Source of the DNA: Alphaproteobacteria bacterium
GTDB lineage: Bacteria > Pseudomonadota > Alphaproteobacteria > Rhizobiales > Rhizobiaceae
Length of the DNA stretch: 51,686 nucleotides
NCBI GenBank assembly: GCA_016861165.1
Contig: BOKV01000025.1
Span: 1-51,686, forward strand
Direction: 5' to 3'
The position numbers were made by a program, and so were the translations under genes. How positions within the stretch are numbered: position 1 is the stretch's first letter; every line of letters starts with the position of its first letter. The notes under the pieces were generated by a model. The model was not told the DNA's origin, did not search any database, and saw only the letters and a list, made by a program, of their open reading frames with translations. Shown here piece after piece: positions 42,546-50,061 of this stretch.

Positions 42546-43253
42546 TCAGGAAACCCGGGTGACCGGCTGCACCGGGGCGCCGTCGAAGCGGGCGATCAGC
42601 GTCTCGCCGGCAACCGCCCGCTGGCCGAGTGCCACCGTGACGGCGGCCCCTTGCGGCAGGTAGACGTCGAGGCGCGAGCCGAAGCGGATCAGGCCGAAGC
42701 GGGCGCCGGCACCGATCTCCTCGCCCTCACGCACCCAGCAGACGATGCGCCGCGCCACCAGCCCGGCGATCTGGACGACGCCGAGGCGGCCGCGGGCGGT
42801 GTCGATGACCAGCGTGTTGCGCTCGTTGTCGTCGCTCGCCTTGTCGAGTTCGGCGTTGAGGAACCGGCCCGGCCGGTGGGCGAGGCGGCTGACGCGGCCG
42901 GAAGCCGGCGCCCGGTTGATGTGGCAGTCGAACACGTTCATGAAGATCGAGACGCGGGTCAGCGCCACCTCGCCGAGGCCCGATTCGGCCGGCGGCACCG
43001 CCGCGCCGATCGCCGATATGCGGCCGTCGGCCGGGCTCACCACGAAATCGTCGGAGACCGGCGTCACCCGCGGCGGATCGCGGAAGAAGAAGGCGCACCA
43101 GGCGGTGAGCACAAGTCCGATCCAGAACAGCGGATCCCACAGCCAGCCGAGGATGACGGCGGCGACGAAGAAGCCGGCGACGAACGGCCAGCCGTCGCGG
43201 TGGACCGGCACCAGCGCCTTGCGCACGGAGTCATAGAGGCTCGAAAAGTCCAT
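42546..43253 (-). CDS. psd: Phosphatidylserine decarboxylase (short, alphaproteobacterial type)
   Basis: Converts phosphatidylserine to phosphatidylethanolamine. 235 residues from ATG 43253 ([24 protein letters not shown]); an ATG nine bases upstream is also possible. Two membrane helices come first ([31 protein letters not shown]). The catalytic segments VVSPADGRI and [13 protein letters not shown] follow. The self-cleavage site is in [11 protein letters not shown], where the Ser becomes the pyruvoyl group of the small subunit. It pairs with pssA. Confidence 0.95.
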   Translation of the reverse strand: MDFSSLYDSVRKALVPVHRDGWPFVAGFFVAAVILGWLWDPLFWIGLVLTAWCAFFFRDPPRVTPVSDDFVVSPADGRISAIGAAVPPAESGLGEVALTRVSIFMNVFDCHINRAPASGRVSRLAHRPGRFLNAELDKASDDNERNTLVIDTARGRLGVVQIAGLVARRIVCWVREGEEIGAGARFGLIRFGSRLDVYLPQGAAVTVALGQRAVAGETLIARFDGAPVQPVTRVS

Positions 43254-43297
43254 CGCCCGCATCTAGCAGGAAACGGCGCCCGAGTCATGGCCGCGCG

Positions 43298-43591
43298 TCA
43301 GGCGGCGGCGAGGCGTTTCAGTTCGGCCTCGAATTCGAGGCAGAGCTGCGCCGCTTCCTCCTCGGGCAGCCATTTGGCCATGTTGGGAAAGACGGTCTGC
43401 CACATGCGGGTGTCGCGTTCCGTCCACGGCATCCTCTCGGCGGCGCGTGCCTTGTCGATCACCGCGCGCAGGCGCAGGCGCACGACCTGCGGATCGGGTG
43501 TCGTGGACCTGCGCGGCGCGGCCAAACGGCCCTCGCCGAACAGGCTGCCCTGCGCGGGCGTAAAGCCGAAGAGGTCCTTTTCAGCCGACAT
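43298..43591 (-). CDS. Small conserved protein of unknown function (paralogue A)
   Basis: 97 residues from ATG 43591. The layout is an N-terminal DLFGF motif, a Pro-rich spacer (STTPDP), an Arg-rich helix VRLRLRAVIDKARAAERMPW, then FPNMAKWLPEEEAAQLCLEFEAELKRLAAA. It clearly matches the 89-residue protein encoded at 43727-43996: both share DLFG, PDP, ARAAE-MPW, FP-MA-LP-EEA and RLAAA endings. No function is known to me; similar small proteins occur in alphaproteobacterial accessory regions. It is the last gene of the restriction-modification operon and overlaps the short frame upstream by 11 bases. Confidence 0.8.
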   Translation of the reverse strand: MSAEKDLFGFTPAQGSLFGEGRLAAPRRSTTPDPQVVRLRLRAVIDKARAAERMPWTERDTRMWQTVFPNMAKWLPEEEAAQLCLEFEAELKRLAAA

Positions 43592-43751
43592 TTTCCACCG
43601 GTTGCGCAGCCGCAAAGCCAAGAGCCTCGCGCGTCAGCGTCTCCTGAAGCGTCGATTCGAGCACGGTATCGGCCTCGGCGAACAGGTCAATCAACTCGGC
43701 GATGCGCCCACAGATATCGCGCAGGGTCAGGCGGCGGCGAGGCGTTCCCAC
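43581..43751 (-). CDS. Possible very small gene between the two paralogues
   Basis: 56 codons from GTG 43751. After a basic start (VGTPRRRLTLRDICGR) it reads as an amphipathic, acidic helix (IAELIDLFAEADTVLESTLQETLTREALGFAA) with good protein character. It overlaps the end of paralogue B and the start of paralogue A, filling the gap between them exactly. The overlaps argue for translational coupling. Its resemblance to no known family and its short length keep confidence low; it could also be a remnant of a longer reading frame. Confidence 0.45.
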   Translation of the reverse strand: MGTPRRRLTLRDICGRIAELIDLFAEADTVLESTLQETLTREALGFAAAQPVENVG

Positions 43752-43996
43752 TCGCGCTCGAATTGCAGCACGTATTGCTCGGCTTCCTCGCGCGGCAGCA
43801 GTCGCGCCATGTCGGGGAAGATTTTCCGGTAGAGGCTCTGTTCCGACCAGTCCCACGGCATGGTCTCGGCCGCCCGGGCTTCCGCAAGAATATCGTCGAG
43901 CCGCCGCCGCACCTTCACCGGGTCCGGCTTCCACGCGGGCTGGGCGGGTTCGGAGCCGAAGAGGTCGGGTTGGGGGTCGGGATATCGCGAGTTCAT
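43727..43996 (-). CDS. Small conserved protein of unknown function (paralogue B), coupled to the R-M gene
   Basis: 89 residues from ATG 43996, overlapping the restriction-modification stop as ATGA. Sequence features are PDLFGSEPAQP, a conserved basic helix (VKVRRRLDDILAEARAAETMPWDWSEQSLYRKIF) and PDMARLLPREEAEQYVLQFEREWERLAAA. It is a diverged tandem duplicate of the protein at 43298-43591. The tight coupling suggests it works with, or controls, the large enzyme. The function is unknown. Confidence 0.82.
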   Translation of the reverse strand: MNSRYPDPQPDLFGSEPAQPAWKPDPVKVRRRLDDILAEARAAETMPWDWSEQSLYRKIFPDMARLLPREEAEQYVLQFEREWERLAAA

Positions 43997-46900
43997 CGCC
44001 TCGCCCCCTTCATCGCCTCGGTGATCGCCACCGTCTCCACGCTCACCCGCGTGACGCGCATGAGAAGGTCGATGACCTTCTCCTTGTAGTCGGCGAAGCG
44101 GTAGGTGTTGAACCTTTCCCGGATCGTCGGGTCTTTTGGCGTCTTTTCCCTGTACTGGTCGAGAATCCAGTCGAGGCCGGAGCGGTTGCCGAGGCGGTAG
44201 TCCCACGCCTGCGCCGGGATGCCGGAAAGCTGGGTCTCGGTGTCGAGGCGGATGATGCCGTTGTCGCGGTCGGCCCTGAGCAGCGCCTTCGGCGTCACGC
44301 CCGCCTCCCGCGCCTTGTCGTCGGGTGTGTCGGTGCGCGTCAGCGGCCACGGCTCGACCTCTTCGTAGCCGATATGCAGCGCCATCAGCTTTTCGCCCCA
44401 CGCCGCCCATTTCCAGAAGTCCGGATAGAAGGGGATGCGCGGAAACTCGCGCTTGAGGTTGAGGGCGTATTTCTCGCGGTAGAGCGGGTCGTGCAGGACG
44501 GCGTAGACGTAATGGAATATGTGGTCCTTGGTGAGTTGGCGGGCCTTCCGCGATTGGCCGATCTCCCCCCTCGTGGGGGAGATCACGCGCTCCGCCGTCT
44601 CGCCCGCCTGCTTCGGCGTCCCGCGCCCGTCATCCTGAGCAGGCCGCGCAGCGGCCGTGCCGAAGGGGCCATAGGCCTCGCGGAACTTTTTCAGCGCCCA
44701 GTCGGTGATGTTGTCGACGCGCTCGCCGGAGGCGGTGTAGCGGTAGCGGGAGACGACCTGATAGCCGTCGGCCGCCGCGCCATAATGAAGGTCGACCGGA
44801 CCATTCCACGAGGAGACGCAGAAATCGGCCCGGAAGCCGATTCCACTGAAGCTGATGACAGTGTTGTCCGCGCCCGGCGGGAACATCTCTGGCAGTTGGT
44901 AAGTCATGCCATTGAAGTGGGGATCGAAGTAGGCATACCGCGAATTGAATGGACGGTAGGCGGCTGAGATAACACAGCGATTCTCAAACTGCTTAGCGAT
45001 CTGGGAATCTCTGTAGCGGTTCAGCTCCCGATCCCACTTGATCGAATCCCGGTCCGCGAAATCGGCATCCTTCCGCGTCTTCTCGTATACGTCCACGAAA
45101 TAACGCATTCTCGCTTCGAGATGCTCCGCCGAAAGGTCATAGACCCACTCGTCGCGCTGCGTTTTGAGCCCACTGGAAAACAGCCGGAATATCGCCTGGT
45201 TCTTCGACCCCGCCTTGTTGGCCTTGGCAGCCTTGCTGGCGAGAGGAATAAAGTCGTCCCAATCATTGTCGGTCTGGTCGAGCCACACGGCTTTCGCATT
45301 GGGCTCGATCCGCTCCCACGAAGTATCAGCGGCGCGATTGCCGGCGAGGAAGGCAAGTTTGTCATCCTTTGTGTCGAACTCCGGCCTCCGTGCGTAGAAG
45401 ATTTTGCAGCCTTTCTGCTTGTGACGCTTGACCATGAACGAGATGGCGACGCCGGTCTGGATGCCGAAGACATTGTGCTTGGTGCCCGAAATTTTGGGGT
45501 TGGCGCGGACGTCGCCGCCGAGATCCATCAGATATATTTCGTTGAATTCCTGTTCCACGGATCGGCGGAAGCCGTCGAAGGCCGCCTTCTCGATGAAGTT
45601 GCGGTTGGTGATGAGCGCCAGCACGCCGTCATCGTGCAGCCGGTCCGACGCCCAGCGGAAGAACCGGGTGTACATGTCATAGACCGCGTTCTTATTCTGC
45701 GCTGTGCCAAGGCGGATGTAGGTCTCCTTGATGCGCTCGTCGATCCGCCTGTAGGCGCGGTTCGGATTGCGCATGTTGAAGTTTTCCTGCCAGGCATTGT
45801 AGGGCGGGTTGCCGATGATGACGCTGATCTTGCGCTTGTTCTGGCGCTTCACGCGCTCGATGTTCTCGTCCGACAGGCCGGCGAACATGTCGTGCTGGTA
45901 GCCGGCCTTGATGCCCAGCCCGGCCACATTGTCCAGCGTGTCGACGAAGCACAGGTTCTCGAACTCGGCGAACTGGCCGGTGATGCCGAAATAGGTCGCC
46001 TCGATGTTCAGGTTGGCGACGTAGTAGGGCAGGATCGCCACCTCGTTGGCGTGCAGTTCGTTCTTGTATTTATGGGCGAGCTTCTTGCGGTCGAAGGCGA
46101 AGTGCTGCAGCAGCTCGGTGACGAAGGTGCCGGTGCCGGTGGCGGGATCGAGGATTTCGACCCCCTGGTCGATCAGCGCCTTGCCGAAATGCTTCTGGGT
46201 CAGCCAGTCGGCGCCCTCGATCATGAATTTCACGATCTCGTTGGGCGTATAGACCACGCCCAGCCGGTCGGCCGCCTTCGGATTGTAGACCTTGTAGAAA
46301 TTCTCGTAGATGACCTTGAGGAAGGTCTGCTTCTCGGAATGGCTGTTGATGGCCGCCGCGTTGGCGCGGATGGCGGCGTAGTAGGGCTCCAGCGCGCGCA
46401 GCGTCTCGCGCTTGACCGCGCCGGTGAAGAATTTTCCCTCCAGCGCGTAGAGCTCGCGGGCAATGTTGTTCTCCCGGTGGAAGTCGCCCTCGTTGAAGAC
46501 GTGGGAGAAAATCTCCTCGGTGAGGATGTGCTGGATCAGCATCTCGCGCACGTCGGCCTCGCCGACGGAAGGGTTGATCGTGTCCCTGGCGTGCTGGAGG
46601 AAGCGGTCGGCGGCGGCGCGGAACCCGGCGTTGCCTTCATAGGCGGCGTCGATCTTCTCGCGCAGCGCGCCCAGCACGGAGGGCAGGTCGGCGCGGAACT
46701 TCTCCACCGCGCGGCGGAACTCGGCGATCTCCTGACGCTCGTAGGAGAAGAACAGGTTGAGCAACCGGAGCAGCGCCGCCGTGTCGGTCATGTCCGCTTC
46801 CATCACCGGCTGGCGGTTCTGGTAGAGGACGGCGCGCTCGGAATTCTCGAAGATGATGTTGTCCTGCGGATAGCCGCGGCGGAACTTCTTCTCCACCTCC

Positions 46901-47166
46901 TCGTCCAGCTTGTCGCCGGTGTCCTTGGCCTCCCAGTGGCCGAGCGGAACGCGGATGTCGTGCAGTACAGTCCCGTCGGGATAGACGGTGGTCTTCTGCG
47001 TGGTCTGGTGCGGAAATTCCTCGAGGAAGACAAGTTGCTTCGATGCCGCCCAGCTGTCGAGCAGACGGCGGAAGGCCGGCCTTATCACCTGCTCGTTCGA
47101 CAGGCCGGAGAATTTCCGCAGCCGGTCGATCTCGTTGAGATAGTTCTGGACGAGTAGCTGACTCAT
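43993..47166 (-). CDS. Single-chain restriction-modification enzyme (N6-adenine methylase with N-terminal nuclease-like domain)
   Basis: 1057 residues from ATG 47166 (MSQLLVQNYLNEIDRLRKFSG). Residues about 45-125 look like a PD-(D/E)xK nuclease, with Asp70 in LHDIRVPLGHW and Glu79-Ala-Lys81. The SAM motif I is DPATGTGTF (about residue 340), and motif IV NPPYNAW (about 453) marks an N6-adenine methyltransferase. Residues about 620-1000 are probably the target-recognition region. The architecture fits type IIG or the methylase part of type ISP enzymes; no helicase motifs were seen. Residues about 833-868 come from two palindromic repeats inserted in frame. The GC content is lower than in neighbouring housekeeping genes. 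Confidence 0.85.
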   Translation of the reverse strand: MSQLLVQNYLNEIDRLRKFSGLSNEQVIRPAFRRLLDSWAASKQLVFLEEFPHQTTQKTTVYPDGTVLHDIRVPLGHWEAKDTGDKLDEEVEKKFRRGYPQDNIIFENSERAVLYQNRQPVMEADMTDTAALLRLLNLFFSYERQEIAEFRRAVEKFRADLPSVLGALREKIDAAYEGNAGFRAAADRFLQHARDTINPSVGEADVREMLIQHILTEEIFSHVFNEGDFHRENNIARELYALEGKFFTGAVKRETLRALEPYYAAIRANAAAINSHSEKQTFLKVIYENFYKVYNPKAADRLGVVYTPNEIVKFMIEGADWLTQKHFGKALIDQGVEILDPATGTGTFVTELLQHFAFDRKKLAHKYKNELHANEVAILPYYVANLNIEATYFGITGQFAEFENLCFVDTLDNVAGLGIKAGYQHDMFAGLSDENIERVKRQNKRKISVIIGNPPYNAWQENFNMRNPNRAYRRIDERIKETYIRLGTAQNKNAVYDMYTRFFRWASDRLHDDGVLALITNRNFIEKAAFDGFRRSVEQEFNEIYLMDLGGDVRANPKISGTKHNVFGIQTGVAISFMVKRHKQKGCKIFYARRPEFDTKDDKLAFLAGNRAADTSWERIEPNAKAVWLDQTDNDWDDFIPLASKAAKANKAGSKNQAIFRLFSSGLKTQRDEWVYDLSAEHLEARMRYFVDVYEKTRKDADFADRDSIKWDRELNRYRDSQIAKQFENRCVISAAYRPFNSRYAYFDPHFNGMTYQLPEMFPPGADNTVISFSGIGFRADFCVSSWNGPVDLHYGAAADGYQVVSRYRYTASGERVDNITDWALKKFREAYGPFGTAAARPAQDDGRGTPKQAGETAERVISPTRGEIGQSRKARQLTKDHIFHYVYAVLHDPLYREKYALNLKREFPRIPFYPDFWKWAAWGEKLMALHIGYEEVEPWPLTRTDTPDDKAREAGVTPKALLRADRDNGIIRLDTETQLSGIPAQAWDYRLGNRSGLDWILDQYREKTPKDPTIRERFNTYRFADYKEKVIDLLMRVTRVSVETVAITEAMKGARR
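44561..44665. repeat. Two palindromic repeats inserted in frame within the R-M gene
   Basis: First unit: ATCTCCCCC (44561-44569) pairs with GGGGGAGAT (44575-44583) around CTCGT. Second unit: starts with CATCCTGAGC (44631-44640), contains GGCCGC-GCA-GCGGCC (44642-44656) and ends CCGAAGG (44660-44666). Both resemble common intergenic repeats of Hyphomicrobiales genomes. On the coding strand they translate to a low-complexity stretch (AQDDGRGTPKQAGETAERV plus flanks) without stops. Confidence 0.65.
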
Positions 47167-47670
47167 GATGTCGATTGGCAGGATAGGCCGGCCTCGCGCC
47201 AGAGTGGAAGAAAAAATCTGTCCCCGCTTTGCGGCCCTGCCCTATCCTGCCCCGATCGCGGTCCGAGCAGACGCCGGCGTCCGGCGGACCGCGACGGCAG
47301 AGCGGTCGTGGCCATGCCGGCCCGAAGGGGTGCGGTGTGGGCGGCTTACGGCAAGACGCGTCCGGCCGGCGAAACGATCAGGCGGATCGTTTCAAGCGCT
47401 GAACGCCCGCGGGCCGGGAGGCGACGGGCGGCGACGAGTCGAGCCAAGAGGCGCGGTCGGGCGGTGTGCCTGAGAAGTCCGGCCGTGGACCAAAAATCTC
47501 TGCGCAGGGCGGCGAGGGCCGCACACTGCCATGGCCGAAAGGCACGCGCCGCCCTGCGGTCTGCGCCCAACCCCGCCGCGCGGCCAACCGCCGACAAGGC
47601 GATGCGCAACGACCCAAACCACGGACGGAGACCCGCCGCGTGAACGATGGCGCTTGCCGCGCAAAGAACC
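47167..47670. other. Gene-free gap between the R-M gene and the ABC exporter
   Basis: 504 bases. Overlapping frames exist on both strands but their products are Arg/Ala/Pro-rich with no motifs. AAAAAATCTGTCCCCG at 47211-47226, about 45 bases before the R-M start, is a sequence often seen at mobile-element borders. No promoter, RNA gene or complete inverted repeat was identified with confidence. Confidence 0.5.
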
Positions 47671-49608
47671 TCAGCCCTCGGCGCGCGGGCGGCGCACGAT
47701 GATGCCGAGCTCGTCGCCCTCGCGGGCGGCGCGCAGGCGCTCCTCGGCCCGGGCGGCCTGGCGCTGGCGGTTCCACATCTCGGCATAGAGGCCGCGGGCG
47801 CGCAGCAGCCGGCGGTGGGTGCCGCGCTCGGCGATCGAGCCGTCTTTCAGGACGATGATCTCGTCGGCGCCGACCACGGTCGACAGGCGGTGGGCGATGA
47901 CCAGCGTGGTGCGGTTGCGCGAGACGAGGTCGAGGGCGGCCTGGATGTCGCGCTCGGTCTGGGTGTCGAGCGCCGAGGTCGCCTCGTCGAGGACGAGGAT
48001 CGGCGGGGCCTTGAGCAGCGTGCGGGCAATGGCGACGCGCTGCTTCTCGCCGCCCGACAGCTTCAACCCGCGCTCGCCGACCTGGGTCGAAAAGCCGGCG
48101 GGCAGGGCGCGGATGAAGGCGCCGATCTGGGCCATCTCGGCCGCCTTCTCGATCTCGGCGTCGCTGGCGCCGGTGCGGCCGTAGCGGATGTTGTAGGCGA
48201 TGGTGTCGTTGAACAGCACGGTGTCCTGCGGCACCATGCCGATCGCCGCGCGCAGCGAATCCTGGGTGACGTCGCGCAGGTCCTGGCCGTCGATCAGGAT
48301 GCGGCCGCCGCTGACATCGTAGAAGCGGAACAGAAGCCGAGAGATGGTCGACTTGCCGGCGCCCGACGGGCCAACGATCGCCACCGTCTTGCCGGCGGGC
48401 ACCGTGAACGAAACGTCGCTCAGGATCGGGCGGTCGGGGTCGTAGCGGAAGTCGACCCGGTCGAAAACGATCTCGCCCTTCCTGACCGCGAGCGGGCGGG
48501 CGTGCGGGCGGTCGGCGATCTCCGGCTCGACATCGAGCAGATCGAACATCGCCTCGATGTCGGTCAGGCCCTGGCGGATCTCGCGGTAGAGAAAGCCGAT
48601 GAAGTTGAGCGGGATCGAAAGCTGGATGAGCAGCGCGTTGATCAGCACGAAATCGCCGATGGTCTGCTCGCCGCGGGCGACCGCCAGCCCCGACATCACC
48701 ATGCAGATGCCCATGCCGATGCCGAGGATCACCGCCTGGCCGAAATTGAGCCAGGCAAGCGAGGTCCACACCCTGGTCGCCGCCTTCTCGTAGCGGGCCA
48801 TCGATTCGTCGAAGCGGCGCGCTTCCCACGCCTCGTTGCCGAAATATTTGACCGTCTCGAAATTGAGCAGCGAATCGATCGCCTTGGAATTGGCCTCGGT
48901 GTCGTTGTCGTTCATGTCGCGGCGGATGGCGATGCGCCAGTCGCTGGCCTTCACCGAGAACCAGACATAGGCCCAGATCATCGCCGCGATGACCAGCACG
49001 TAGACGAAATCGAACTGGTACCAGATGACGGCGGCCATGAAGGCGAATTCGAGAATGGTCGGCCCGCCATTGAGGATGGTGAAGCGGACGATCGATTCGA
49101 TGCCCTTCACCCCACGCTCGATCACCCGCGACAGGCCGCCGGTGCGCCGCGCCAGGTGGAAGCGCAGGCTCAGCTCGTGCATGTGGCGGAAGACGATCGA
49201 GGAGAGCTGGCGCACCGCGTGCTGGCCGACGGAGGCAAACACCGCGTCGCGGACCTGGTTGAGTCCGACCATGACGACGCGGCCGACATTGTAGGCGATG
49301 ACCAGCATCAAGGGCGCCACCAGGAAGGCGGGCAGGATGGCGGGCGCGGTGTCGGCGCCGGTCAGCGCGTCGGTCGCCCATTTGTAGAAATAGGGCACCA
49401 GCACGGTGATGATCTTGGCCACGACCAGCACGGCGAAGGCCCAGGCGACGCGGCGCTTCAGATCGGGGCGGTTGGCAGGCCACATATAGGGCCACAGGCC
49501 GCGCACGGTGCGCATCAGCCCGCGCTCCTCGGCGTCGACGATGCGCGGGCGGCCGCCGGCGGCGGCGGACGCGCGAGCGCGCTGGGCGATAAGGCCGCTG
49601 TCAGCCAT
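47671..49608 (-). CDS. Atm1-type ABC exporter (fused permease-ATPase)
   Basis: 645 residues from ATG 49608, overlapping the ArsR stop by eight bases. Six membrane helices are followed by an ATPase with Walker [10 protein letters not shown] (about residue 413), the ABC signature LSGGEKQRVAIA, Walker B ILVLDEATSALD and the H-loop IAHRLST. The segment NFETVKYFGNEAWEARRF is the hallmark of the Atm1/HMT1 subfamily, which exports glutathione-linked sulfur or metal conjugates. Arg/Asn residues in the membrane domain (IRRDMNDND) fit glutathione binding. Coupling to an ArsR regulator suggests metal or sulfide stress control. Confidence 0.94.
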   Translation of the reverse strand: MADSGLIAQRARASAAAGGRPRIVDAEERGLMRTVRGLWPYMWPANRPDLKRRVAWAFAVLVVAKIITVLVPYFYKWATDALTGADTAPAILPAFLVAPLMLVIAYNVGRVVMVGLNQVRDAVFASVGQHAVRQLSSIVFRHMHELSLRFHLARRTGGLSRVIERGVKGIESIVRFTILNGGPTILEFAFMAAVIWYQFDFVYVLVIAAMIWAYVWFSVKASDWRIAIRRDMNDNDTEANSKAIDSLLNFETVKYFGNEAWEARRFDESMARYEKAATRVWTSLAWLNFGQAVILGIGMGICMVMSGLAVARGEQTIGDFVLINALLIQLSIPLNFIGFLYREIRQGLTDIEAMFDLLDVEPEIADRPHARPLAVRKGEIVFDRVDFRYDPDRPILSDVSFTVPAGKTVAIVGPSGAGKSTISRLLFRFYDVSGGRILIDGQDLRDVTQDSLRAAIGMVPQDTVLFNDTIAYNIRYGRTGASDAEIEKAAEMAQIGAFIRALPAGFSTQVGERGLKLSGGEKQRVAIARTLLKAPPILVLDEATSALDTQTERDIQAALDLVSRNRTTLVIAHRLSTVVGADEIIVLKDGSIAERGTHRRLLRARGLYAEMWNRQRQAARAEERLRAAREGDELGIIVRRPRAEG

Positions 49609-49951
49609 CGCTCGCCTCCGTCTGCTCGGCCTCGGCAACCTGGGCGATCGCCCGGGCCAGCGCCTTGAAGGCGGCGCGGTTCAGCGAATAGCGCGAGCGG
49701 TTGCCGTCGGGCTCGAAGTCGACGAGACCGGCGCGGCGCAACAGGTCGAGATGCTGCGAGATGGTTGATTGCGCCAGCGGCAGCGAGGCGCAGAAATCGC
49801 CGCAGCAGCAGCGGTCACGCTCGATGAGCTGGCGGACGATGCCGATCCGCACGGGATGGCCGAGCGCCTTGAGCTGGTCGGCCAGCGATTCGGCCAGGCA
49901 GCATTCCGAGCCGCCAGCGACGGCGGGTTCGATGGAACGGTCGATCTTCAT
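49601..49951 (-). CDS. ArsR/SmtB family regulator
   Basis: 116 residues from ATG 49951 (MKIDRSIEPAVAGGSECC); a TTG 21 bases upstream lies inside the palindrome and is unlikely. The winged helix is visible: LKALGHPVRIGIVRQLIERDRCCCGDF, then LPLAQSTISQHLDLLRRAGLVDFEPDGNRSRYSLN. Cysteine clusters (ECC near residue 17; CCCGDFC near 48-54) are likely thiol or metal sensors. It overlaps the Atm1-type exporter gene and probably represses the pair. Confidence 0.92.
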   Translation of the reverse strand: MKIDRSIEPAVAGGSECCLAESLADQLKALGHPVRIGIVRQLIERDRCCCGDFCASLPLAQSTISQHLDLLRRAGLVDFEPDGNRSRYSLNRAAFKALARAIAQVAEAEQTEASDG

Positions 49952-49964
49952 GGCGCCGCTCTCT

Positions 49965-49980
49965 ATCGGCAATTACCGAT
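49965..49980. promoter_or_regulatory. Palindrome before the ArsR-Atm1 operon
   Basis: On the minus strand ATCGGTAATTGCCGAT, a 16-base palindrome with one mismatched pair (7 of 8 pairs symmetric), 13 bases before the ATG. Its position and symmetry fit an ArsR-family operator. Its first 11 bases recur upstream of the AHL synthase (14017-14027). Confidence 0.55.
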
Positions 49981-50061
49981 GAAGTCAACCGGTGCCGCGC
50001 AAAAGATCATCCGGAGCGGCAGGGCGGCGGCGGCGTTCGGCAGGACGCGCGCCGCCGCGCC

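Noticed and set aside
45121..47157. A 678-codon plus-strand open frame opposite the R-M gene
   Set aside because: Shadow of the methylase gene; no motifs.
47346..47786. Minus-strand frame downstream of the ABC exporter considered as a gene
   Set aside because: Arg/Ala/Pro-rich with no recognisable motif and overlapping the end of the exporter gene.
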